From NCBI GenBank assembly GCA_009774735.1, contig VSOH01000046.1:1-9830 (forward strand): DNA of 9,830 bases, in the 5' to 3' direction. The DNA comes from Clostridiales bacterium. GTDB taxonomy: Bacteria; Bacillota_A; Clostridia; Oscillospirales; Acutalibacteraceae. Below are positions 5,136 to 9,830 of the stretch, in pieces (position 1 is the first letter of the stretch; each line of letters begins with the position of its first letter). The notes beneath the pieces are model-generated. The model searched no databases and was not told the origin of the DNA. It was given only the letters and a program-made list of their open reading frames with translations. The position numbers and the translations under genes are program-made.

Positions 5136-7313
5136 TTATCTTCTGTTGAAGTTTCTTCTTGGCTTTCTTGGCGTTTCGTCAATCTCGTTTTCAGGTGTCA
5201 TACCCTCAAGCTCGATGAGTGCATCTCTTCTTGAAAGATTAATTCTGCCCTGATCATCAATTTCAATGCACTTAACGATGATTGAATCACCAACATTAAC
5301 TACATCCTCAACCTGCTCAGTTCTCTTAACATCAAGTCTTGAAATATGAACAAGTCCTTCTTTGCCCGGAGCAATCTCAACAAAAGCACCAAAGTTCATA
5401 ATTCTTGTAACGATACCGTTATAGAATGAACCAACCTCAGGATCTGTAGCGATAAGCTTAACAATGTTAACGGCGCCCTCGCACTTGTCAGCATCTACAC
5501 CGCTGATGAATACTCTGCCGTCCTCTTCAATGTTAATCTTAACATCATAATCAGCCTGAATTTCCTGGATAACCTTGCCGCCCTTACCGATAACGTCACC
5601 AATCTTTTCAGGATTGATTGTAAGTGTGTACATCTTAGGAGCAAACTTAGAAAGCTCTTTTCTTGGCTCACTGATAACAGGGAGCATAACCTCGTCAAGG
5701 ATATAATCTCTTGCTGCGTGCGTTTTAGCAAAAGCCTCTTTAATAATTTCAGGCGTTAAGCCGTGTACCTTAAGATCCATCTGGATAGCAGTAATACCCT
5801 TCTTTGTACCTGCTACCTTAAAGTCCATATCACCGTAGAAATCCTCAAGACCCTGGATATCAACCATTGTCATAAAGTCGCCGTAAACACCCTCGTCACC
5901 TGTGATAAGACCACAGCTGATGCCTGCAACAGGAGCTTTAATCGGAACACCTGCAGCCATAAGTGAAAGTGTTGAGCCGCAGATTGAGCCCTGTGATGTT
6001 GAGCCGTTTGAGGAAAGAACCTCAGATACAACTCTGATTGCATATGGGAACTCGTCAACGCTTGGAAGAACAGGAACAAGTGCCTTTTCAGCAAGTGCAC
6101 CGTGACCGATTTCACGTCTGCCCGGACCTCTTGATGGCTTTGTTTCGCCAACAGAATATGACGGGAAGTTGTAGTGGTGAATATATCTTTTTTCAGTCTG
6201 CTCATCAAGTCCGTCAAGAAGCTGTGCGTCGTTCATAGGACCAAGTGTTGTAACTGAAAGTACCTGAGTCTGACCTCTGGTGAAAAGACCTGAGCCGTGA
6301 ACTCTTGCAAGCAAATCAACTTCAGCATTAAGAGGACGGATTTCGTCAATACCTCTGCCGTCAACTCTCTTATGCTCATCCTTGAGCCATGCACGAACAA
6401 CGTGCTTCTGAACAAGGTACATAATCTCATCAAGCTTAGCCTCGCAGCCTTCAAAACGCTCGTCAAATTTCTCGTGAACAGCCTCATAGATAGGAAGGAG
6501 AGCCTCGTCACGAACAAGCTTGTCGTCTGTGTCAAGAGCCTTCTTAACATCCTCAATGCAGAATGCTTCAATCTCAGCCATAATTTCAGGATCGGGATCA
6601 CTTGATTCATAAGCAAACTTAGGCTTGCCGATTTCATCAACAATACCCTGAATGAAGTTAACAATCTTCTTGTTTTCCTCATGACCTGCCATAATGGCAT
6701 TGAACATTGTATCATCATCAATTTCATTACCGCCTGCCTCAATCATAGCAACGAGGTCAGCAGTTGATGCAACTGTAAGTGTGAGTTCGGTTTTTTCTCT
6801 CTGCTCAAGTGTTGGATTGATAACGATTTCGCCGTCAACAAGACCAACATTAACAGATGAGATAGGACCATCCCAAGGAATGTCTGAAATTGCAATGGCT
6901 GCCGATACACCGATAGCTGCTGTGATTTCAGGTGAGCAGTCAGGGTCAACAGACATTACTGTTGCAACGACTGAACAGTCATTTCTTAAATCCTTAGGGA
7001 AAAGCGGTCTGATAGGGCGGTCAATACAGCGAGATGTGAGTATTGCCTTTTCGCTTGCTCTGCCCTCACGGCGGAGGAATGAGCCCGGGATTCTGCCGAC
7101 AGAATACATTTTCTCCTCATAGTCTACTGAAAGAGGGAAGAAATCAACACCCTCTCTTGGCTTAGCTGAAGCTGTAACATTACAGAGAACTTCAGTTTCG
7201 CCGTAACGTGCAAGGATTGATGCATTAGCAAGTCCTGCCATTTTACCGGTTTCAAGTGTCAGCTTTCTTCCGGCAAGCTCGGTTTCCCAAACCTTGAAGT
7301 TTTTGAAAAACAT
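5136..7313 (-). CDS. pnp: Polynucleotide phosphorylase (polyribonucleotide nucleotidyltransferase)
   Basis: The 725-residue product is full length. PNPase is a trimeric 3'-to-5' exoribonuclease that uses phosphate and releases nucleoside diphosphates; it also adds tails. Domains in order are RNase PH 1 (about 10-145), a helical linker (about 150-240), RNase PH 2 (about 315-540), KH (about 560-620, with the IGKGGK loop at 575-580) and S1 (about 628-696, GIVTRIMNFGAFVEIAPGKE). A basic tail (RKPRRNFNRR) ends the protein. Catalytic residues match: the phosphate-binding SNGST at 435-439, and D491 and D497 in DFYGDMDFKVAG, equivalent to E. coli D486 and D492. ATG is at 7311-7313 with GAGAGGT at 7321-7327. 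The gene lies downstream of rpsO, as in many bacteria. Confidence 0.98.
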   Translation of the reverse strand: MFFKNFKVWETELAGRKLTLETGKMAGLANASILARYGETEVLCNVTASAKPREGVDFFPLSVDYEEKMYSVGRIPGSFLRREGRASEKAILTSRCIDRPIRPLFPKDLRNDCSVVATVMSVDPDCSPEITAAIGVSAAIAISDIPWDGPISSVNVGLVDGEIVINPTLEQREKTELTLTVASTADLVAMIEAGGNEIDDDTMFNAIMAGHEENKKIVNFIQGIVDEIGKPKFAYESSDPDPEIMAEIEAFCIEDVKKALDTDDKLVRDEALLPIYEAVHEKFDERFEGCEAKLDEIMYLVQKHVVRAWLKDEHKRVDGRGIDEIRPLNAEVDLLARVHGSGLFTRGQTQVLSVTTLGPMNDAQLLDGLDEQTEKRYIHHYNFPSYSVGETKPSRGPGRREIGHGALAEKALVPVLPSVDEFPYAIRVVSEVLSSNGSTSQGSICGSTLSLMAAGVPIKAPVAGISCGLITGDEGVYGDFMTMVDIQGLEDFYGDMDFKVAGTKKGITAIQMDLKVHGLTPEIIKEAFAKTHAARDYILDEVMLPVISEPRKELSKFAPKMYTLTINPEKIGDVIGKGGKVIQEIQADYDVKINIEEDGRVFISGVDADKCEGAVNIVKLIATDPEVGSFYNGIVTRIMNFGAFVEIAPGKEGLVHISRLDVKRTEQVEDVVNVGDSIIVKCIEIDDQGRINLSRRDALIELEGMTPENEIDETPRKPRRNFNRR

Positions 7314-7342
7314 AGTTTTTACCTCTCAAAATTTATTTAATC

Positions 7343-7423
7343 AAGGAGGTGCAATAGTAATAAATTCAGCACACACGTTTGGTAGTTATATGCTCAATTT
7401 ACTACTATTGTCTGCCCCTCCTT
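7343..7423 (-). promoter_or_regulatory. Long imperfect hairpin in the pnp leader containing an anti-Shine-Dalgarno copy
   Basis: Plus-strand arm AAGGAGG (7343-7349) matches CCTCCTT (7417-7423), and CAATAGTAATAAATT (7352-7366) matches AATTTACTACTATTG (7396-7410) with one position that becomes G-U in the RNA. After a 1x1 mismatch, AGCA/TGCT adds four pairs (7368-7371 with 7391-7394). In the pnp mRNA this makes a stem of 7+15+4 pairs with an asymmetric 2x6 internal loop and a loop of about 19 nt, ending ~30 nt before the start codon. The descending arm reads CACCTCCTT, identical to the 16S 3' anti-Shine-Dalgarno core, and contains ACCTC complementary to GAGGT of pnp's own binding site (7321-7325). 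Layout recalls the RNase III-processed pnp leader hairpin of E. coli. Confidence 0.7.
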
Positions 7424-7442
7424 TAATTAGAAAAAGTAAACG

Positions 7443-7471
7443 AGGCAAGCACCGCAAAACAGTGCTTGCCT
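7443..7471 (-). terminator. GC-rich hairpin after rpsO, possible partial terminator or processing site
   Basis: AGGCAAGCAC (7443-7452) pairs with GTGCTTGCCT (7462-7471) over 10 bp with a 9-base loop. On the minus strand it follows the rpsO stop by 10 bp. The sequence after the stem is CGTTTACTTTTTC, so the T-tract is delayed and interrupted. It may stop some transcripts and let others reach pnp, or protect the 3' end of rpsO mRNA. No separate pnp promoter was found after it. Confidence 0.55.
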
Positions 7472-7481
7472 ATTTGACAAA

Positions 7482-7757
7482 TTATCTGTCAAGAGTATCA
7501 CGGATACCTAACTTCTTGATAAGAGCACGGTATCTTTCGATGTCCTTATTATAAAGGTATACAAGAAGGTTTCTTCTGTGACCTACCATCTTTAAAAGAC
7601 CGCGACGTGAGTGGTGGTCCTTCTTATGCACCTTAAGATGCTCGGTAAGCTCATTGATTCTTGTTGTAAGAACAGCTACCTGTACCTCCGGTGAACCTGT
7701 ATCACCCTCATGAGTAGCGTATTCCTTCATAATAGCCTGCTTTTCAGCCTGTGTCAT
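7482..7757 (-). CDS. rpsO: 30S ribosomal protein S15
   Basis: The 91-residue product has the S15 helical fold signatures THEGDTGSPEVQVAVLTTRI (about 15-34) and HKKDHHSRRGLLKMVGHRRN (44-63), followed by LLVYLYNKDIERYRALIKKLG. S15 binds the 16S central domain three-way junction early in platform assembly and later forms bridge B4. The usual Firmicute protein ends near KLGLRR; this one has about four more residues (IRDTLDR). The start at 7757 follows a GAGGTGA site. It is the first gene of the rpsO-pnp unit, driven by the promoter at 7869-7897, with a ~105-nt leader that could hold an autoregulatory site. Confidence 0.97.
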   Translation of the reverse strand: MTQAEKQAIMKEYATHEGDTGSPEVQVAVLTTRINELTEHLKVHKKDHHSRRGLLKMVGHRRNLLVYLYNKDIERYRALIKKLGIRDTLDR

Positions 7758-7862
7758 AATTTCACCTCATTTTATTTATTTGCCGAAATCGAAAAACTCA
7801 GTAAAGGGATAGGTGATTCCTTATAAAAGGCTTGTACCCATAACCGTGTAGTTCGTTACAGC
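7758..7862 (-). other. rpsO 5' leader, possible S15 autoregulatory structure
   Basis: The ~105-nt untranslated leader is longer than needed for a ribosome binding site. On the minus strand the segment TGTAACGAACTACA can form a 4-bp hairpin. It is followed by GGGTA...TATCCC enclosing CCTT-TTAT-AAGG. Such small adjacent helices are what S15-binding leaders in other bacteria use to imitate the rRNA junction. The stems are short and no known consensus was matched, so this is a weak proposal. Confidence 0.3.
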
Positions 7863-7868
7863 GAGTTG

Positions 7869-7897
7869 ATTATATCACAGTTAATATAAATTGTAAA
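7869..7897 (-). promoter_or_regulatory. Promoter of the rpsO-pnp unit
   Basis: On the minus strand TTTACA (7892-7897) and a perfect TATAAT (7869-7874) are separated by exactly 17 bp, in an AT-rich stretch. Transcription should start near 7862. This lies between the TM2-protein gene and rpsO, so rpsO has its own strong promoter independent of read-through from the TM2 gene. Confidence 0.85.
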
Positions 7898-7962
7898 GTA
7901 TTTATTTTATAATTTATATTATTTAACTATATTATAAGCAATGTTCAGCTTAGCATGCAAGC

Positions 7963-8322
7963 TTATACATAATATGGATTTGGTTTAAAGAGGATTACAA
8001 AAATATCAATTAACCATCCGATACTGAAAATGCCGGCTGTTAACAGATACAGTATTCCCATTCCGATTTTTCCTTCGTAGAATTTGTGAATACCCAACGG
8101 ACCAAGGAATAAGCAAAGGAAAAATGCTACCCATTTGTTTTTAGGCTTTCCTCCGCCCACAATATTTGTGTTGACATTAGAGTTGGCATTCGTATTATTG
8201 ATTACCACTTTCGGCTGTTCCTGAGCCACGGTTTCAACCTGACGACCACACTTGATGCAAATTACTGCATCAGCAGGAATTTGTGCACCGCAATGCTTGC
8301 AGAATTTAGTTTCCTGTTCCAT
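7963..8322 (-). CDS. Zinc-ribbon and TM2-domain membrane protein
   Basis: The 119-residue product has three parts. Residues 8-25 form a zinc ribbon (C8-KHC11 and C22-IKC25, with Gly after each pair). Residues 30-58 are a low-complexity, Asn-rich linker. Residues 62-115 are a TM2 domain: a first hydrophobic segment (WVAFFLCLFLGPLG), the signature G-I-H79-K-F-Y82-E-G, then a second segment ending IGWLIDIFVILF. It is expected in the cytoplasmic membrane with the ribbon probably cytosolic; the biological role of such proteins is unknown. The start at 8322 follows AAAGGAGA. The gene is transcribed away from an XRE regulator, with operator-like palindromes on both sides of its promoter. A TATAAGC/GCTTATA hairpin overlaps the stop but lacks a T-tract. 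Confidence 0.85.
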   Translation of the reverse strand: MEQETKFCKHCGAQIPADAVICIKCGRQVETVAQEQPKVVINNTNANSNVNTNIVGGGKPKNKWVAFFLCLFLGPLGIHKFYEGKIGMGILYLLTAGIFSIGWLIDIFVILFKPNPYYV

Positions 8323-8342
8323 AAAAAATCTCCTTTTTCATT

Positions 8343-8358
8343 ATAACCAAATAGTTAT
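8343..8358. promoter_or_regulatory. Operator-like palindrome 2 (start region of the TM2 transcript)
   Basis: ATAACC-AAAT-AGTTAT repeats the arrangement of the palindrome at 8398-8413 with one half-site mismatch. It lies just downstream of the TM2 -10 box, at roughly +5 to +20 of that transcript, a position suited to repression. Centres of the two sites are 55 bp apart. Confidence 0.55.
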
Positions 8359-8369
8359 ATTTTTTAAAA

Positions 8370-8398
8370 AGTATAACATAATTATGTTAAGGTGTCAA
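8370..8398 (-). promoter_or_regulatory. Promoter of the TM2-domain gene
   Basis: On the minus strand a perfect TTGACA (8393-8398) and TATACT (8370-8375) are separated by 17 bp. Transcription should start near 8363, about 40 bp before the start codon. The two palindromes flank it: one abuts the -35 box, the other covers the initially transcribed bases. Confidence 0.85.
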
Positions 8399-8413
8399 TA
8401 ACCGATTGGTTAT
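8398..8413. promoter_or_regulatory. Operator-like palindrome 1 (between the divergent genes)
   Basis: ATAACC-GATT-GGTTAT is a perfect 6-4-6 palindrome. It touches the TM2 -35 box at position 8398 and ends 6 bp before the GGAGG of the regulator gene. The 16-bp size with a short spacer suits a dimer of a small XRE-type repressor. The TATAAT partly overlapping its right end (8411-8416) is too close to the ribosome binding site for an ordinary promoter, so the regulator gene's own promoter is not assigned. Confidence 0.6.
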
Positions 8414-8430
8414 AATACGGAGGTGATATT

Positions 8431-8649
8431 GTGGCTTTCTATAAAAGAATAAGAGATTTACGTGAGGATAACGATAAAACACAGCAAGAAATCGCAAATT
8501 ATCTTGGTATGAAACAGCCACAGTATTACCGATATGAAACCGGCTCAAGGGATATTCCATTAGATATTTTAATTAAACTTGCTGATTTTTATGGTGTTTC
8601 TGTCGATTATATATTGGGCAGAACAGATAATCCAAAGCTGTATAAATAG
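8431..8649 (+). CDS. Small XRE-family helix-turn-helix regulator
   Basis: The 72-residue product is little more than a Cro/C1-type DNA-binding domain. Helix 1 contains FYKRIRDLREDNDKTQ; the helix-turn-helix is at about 17-38 (T-QQEIANYLGMKQPQYYRYET), then the typical SRDIPLDILIKLADFYGVSV (39-58) and the DYILGRTD ending. A GTG start at 8431 is supported by GGAGGTG (8419-8425) five bases upstream; no in-frame ATG lies near. It is divergent from the TM2 gene, and two related palindromes lie between them, so it is probably an autoregulator and TM2 repressor. The operator assignment is inferred from position, not shown. It has no sensor domain, so a signal may act through a partner or its level. 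Confidence 0.85.
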   Translation: MAFYKRIRDLREDNDKTQQEIANYLGMKQPQYYRYETGSRDIPLDILIKLADFYGVSVDYILGRTDNPKLYK

Positions 8650-8687
8650 TTTTCTTTGCTTGATATTGCAATATTTTCAAAAAAATG

Positions 8688-8716
8688 TTGACTTTGACAT
8701 TTTATTATGTTATCTT
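8688..8716 (+). promoter_or_regulatory. Promoter of the rplU-prp-rpmA operon
   Basis: TTGACT (8688-8693) and TATCTT (8711-8716) are separated by 17 bp. Transcription should start near 8723, which leaves a leader of about 68 nt. A second TTGACA at 8694-8699 is too close to this -10 box to be used with it. Confidence 0.75.
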
Positions 8717-8722
8717 ATTTAA

Positions 8723-8790
8723 GCCGCATATTATGGGTTTAAGTCATTTATGCACCCATCGTAGCGAGACTTATGTAAGGAGATATAACT
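8723..8790 (+). promoter_or_regulatory. L21-leader-like structured 5' UTR of rplU
   Basis: ATGGGT (8733-8738) pairs with ACCCAT (8754-8759). The loop of that hairpin holds TAAGTC (8740-8745), the exact complement of GACTTA (8768-8773), which lies just ahead of the AAGGAG ribosome binding site (8777-8782). The two pairings together form an H-type pseudoknot. Firmicute rplU genes are known to carry a conserved structured leader thought to mediate L21 feedback. Assignment to that family is by position and shape, not by a model search. Confidence 0.55.
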
Positions 8791-9099
8791 ATGTACGCTG
8801 TTATCGTAACCGGTGGTAAGCAGTATAAGGTTGCTGAGGGTGACGTTCTCTACATCGAAAAGCTTAATGCTGAGGTTGAAGAGAAGATTACTTTCGATAC
8901 AGTTCTTGCAGTTGGTACTGAGGATGGTATCAAGGTTGCTAAGGATTGTGCAAATGCAACTGTTGATGCAACTGTTCTTAAGAACGGCAAGGGCAAGAAA
9001 ATCACTGTTTTCACCTACAAGCCAAAGAAGGACGAGAAACGCAAGAAGGGTCATCGTCAGCCATACACTAAGGTTGAGATTACCAAGATCAATGCGTAA
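8791..9099 (+). CDS. rplU: 50S ribosomal protein L21
   Basis: The 102-residue product begins MYAVIVTGGKQYKVAEGDVL, the L21 signature, and ends with VFTYKPKKDEKRKKGHRQPY then TKVEITKI. Length is normal. L21 binds 23S rRNA domain II on the 50S solvent side. The start at 8791 follows AAGGAG eight bases upstream, directly after the putative pseudoknot leader. Its TAA stop overlaps the next ATG by one base (TAATG), so prp is translationally coupled. It heads the operon rplU-prp-rpmA. Confidence 0.97.
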   Translation: MYAVIVTGGKQYKVAEGDVLYIEKLNAEVEEKITFDTVLAVGTEDGIKVAKDCANATVDATVLKNGKGKKITVFTYKPKKDEKRKKGHRQPYTKVEITKINA

Positions 9100-9422
9100 T
9101 GATTAAAATTGAATTTTACCGTGGTATCAACGGATTATGCGGCTTTGAGGCACAGGGTCATTCCATGGCTGCTGATGCGGGAGAGGACATTATCTGTGCA
9201 TTCGTTTCAAGTGCATGCCTTATGACAGCCAACACTGTCACCGAGGTGCTGGGGCTTGATGCTGATGCAAGAGCAGAGGATGGCTTTTTAAAGCTGATGA
9301 TTTTGCAGGATGCCACATCTGCACAGGATATTCTTAACGGACTTAAGCTCCATATGACGGAGCTTGAAAAGGATTATCCTGATAACATTAAAGTGATTTA
9401 TCGGAGGTGTAATAATGCTTAA
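9099..9422 (+). CDS. prp: Ribosomal-processing cysteine protease Prp (YsxB family)
   Basis: The 107-residue product matches the Prp family, proteases that remove the N-terminal extension of Firmicute L27. The catalytic pair is visible as H21 in FEAQGHSMAADAGED and C33 in DIICAFVSSACLMTANTVTE, with the family spacing of about 12 residues. It starts at ATG 9099, overlapping the rplU stop, and has no separate strong ribosome binding site, consistent with coupling. Its end overlaps the rpmA start by 8 bp. Its position between rplU and rpmA, with an L27 that carries the cleavage motif, gives independent support. Prp is essential in Staphylococcus aureus because uncleaved L27 impairs the ribosome. 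Confidence 0.93.
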   Translation: MIKIEFYRGINGLCGFEAQGHSMAADAGEDIICAFVSSACLMTANTVTEVLGLDADARAEDGFLKLMILQDATSAQDILNGLKLHMTELEKDYPDNIKVIYRRCNNA

Positions 9423-9699
9423 GTTAGATTTACAGCTTTTCGCTCATAAGAAAGGTATGGGTTCTACAAAGAACGGCCGTGATTCAGAGTCAAAGCGTCT
9501 TGGCGCTAAGAGAGCTGACGGACAGTTTGTTCTTGCAGGCAATATCCTTTATCGCCAGAGAGGCACTCATATTCACCCTGGCAATAATGTTGGCATCGGT
9601 AAGGACGATACTCTTTTTGCTCTTATCGACGGTACTGTTAAGTTTGAGAGAATGGGCAAGGACAGAAAAAAGGTTTCTGTTTATCCTGTTGAGCAGTAA
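9415..9699 (+). CDS. rpmA: 50S ribosomal protein L27, with cleavable N-terminal extension
   Basis: The 94-residue product begins MLKLDLQLFAHKKGMGSTKN. The first ten residues are the Firmicute extension; the Prp cleavage site in related proteins lies after F-A, here between A10 and H11. The mature core has the L27 signatures KKGMGSTKNGRDSESKRLGA, then GQFVLAGNILYRQRGTHIHP and NVGIGKDDTLFALIDG. The mature N terminus reaches the peptidyl-transferase centre. The ATG at 9415 follows GGAGGTG (9403-9409) and overlaps the prp stop. An intrinsic terminator follows 12 bp after its stop, and obgE, which often comes next, does not start within the remaining 130 bp. Confidence 0.97.
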   Translation: MLKLDLQLFAHKKGMGSTKNGRDSESKRLGAKRADGQFVLAGNILYRQRGTHIHPGNNVGIGKDDTLFALIDGTVKFERMGKDRKKVSVYPVEQ

Positions 9700-9711
9700 T
9701 TATAAGTATCT

Positions 9712-9738
9712 AAAGCACGGACTTTGTCCGTGCTTTTT
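9712..9738 (+). terminator. Intrinsic terminator of the rplU-prp-rpmA operon
   Basis: AAAGCACGGAC (9712-9722) pairs perfectly with GTCCGTGCTTT (9726-9736) over 11 bp around a TTT loop. The T-run continues to 9738 and then TATTTG. The remaining ~90 bases to the end of the window are AT-rich with no gene or structure that I can support. Confidence 0.93.
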
Positions 9739-9830
9739 ATTTGTATTTGATAATAAATATAATCATTATGATAATATTTTGTTACAAAAAGCTAATAATG
9801 TCTAAATTATTCCTTAATAAACAATTATTT

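Noticed and set aside
6233..6742. 169-codon minus-strand frame inside pnp
   Set aside because: Same strand but another frame of an unquestionable gene, with a Leu/Ser-rich sequence typical of a frame shadow.
6694..7122. 142-codon open frame on the plus strand opposite pnp
   Set aside because: It is antisense to the conserved first RNase PH domain of pnp, has no ribosome binding site and its protein resembles no family; it is a composition shadow.
7933..7967. TATAAGC/GCTTATA hairpin overlapping the TM2-gene stop as a terminator
   Set aside because: Seven AT-rich pairs with a long loop and no T-tract on the minus strand; termination cannot be supported.
8411..8416. TATAAT as -10 box of the XRE regulator gene
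   Set aside because: Transcription would start at about 8422, inside the GGAGG needed for translation, and no good -35 lies 17 bp upstream; it is better explained as part of the palindrome flank.
1..9830. tRNA or rRNA genes, CRISPR arrays, insertion sequences or transposase genes
   Set aside because: No cloverleaf, rRNA segment, regularly spaced repeats, terminal inverted repeats or transposase-like protein was found on either strand.

Overview
The window reads as chromosomal DNA of a low-to-moderate GC Firmicute, most likely a gut-type Clostridia of the Ruminococcaceae/Oscillospiraceae kind. The reasons are strong GGAGG-type ribosome binding sites, the order map-infA-rpmJ-rpsM-rpsK-rpsD-rpoA-rplQ, and the Firmicute arrangement rplU-prp-rpmA in which L27 carries a cleavable N-terminal extension. 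Species cannot be named from sequence alone. The first ~59 bases are C-rich and do not fit the gene they sit in, so the window probably begins at a contig edge.

Layout. (1) Positions 60-3507, plus strand: the end of map, then the alpha operon infA, rpmJ, rpsM, rpsK, rpsD, rpoA and rplQ, closed by an intrinsic terminator. (2) Positions 3508-5122, plus strand: an accessory unit. A near-consensus promoter drives a ~165-nt leader with a Shine-Dalgarno, a 29-codon mini-ORF, a branched fold and a terminator. It is followed by a GNAT acetyltransferase, a short second GNAT protein and a P-loop kinase-like protein. This is the least expected part of the window and looks like a translation-controlled attenuator ahead of a small modification or resistance-like operon. 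(3) Positions 5100-7897, minus strand: rpsO then pnp (ribosomal protein S15 and polynucleotide phosphorylase) from one promoter. A GC-rich hairpin and then a long imperfect hairpin lie between them, and the second contains a copy of the 16S anti-Shine-Dalgarno core. (4) Positions 7963-8649: a divergent pair, a zinc-ribbon/TM2 membrane protein (minus) and a 72-residue XRE-type regulator (plus). Two matching palindromes, ATAACC-N4-GGTTAT and ATAACC-N4-AGTTAT, bracket the TM2 promoter. (5) Positions 8688-9738, plus strand: promoter, L21-leader-like structured 5' UTR, rplU, prp, rpmA and terminator.

Functionally, regions 1, 3 and 5 supply ribosome parts, the RNA polymerase alpha subunit, initiation factor IF-1 and an RNA-decay exonuclease. 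Prp is the protease expected to trim the L27 encoded right after it. Regions 2 and 4 are small accessory modules between these housekeeping operons. All structural RNA and operator proposals come from hand pairing of the sequence; no folding or database search was run.
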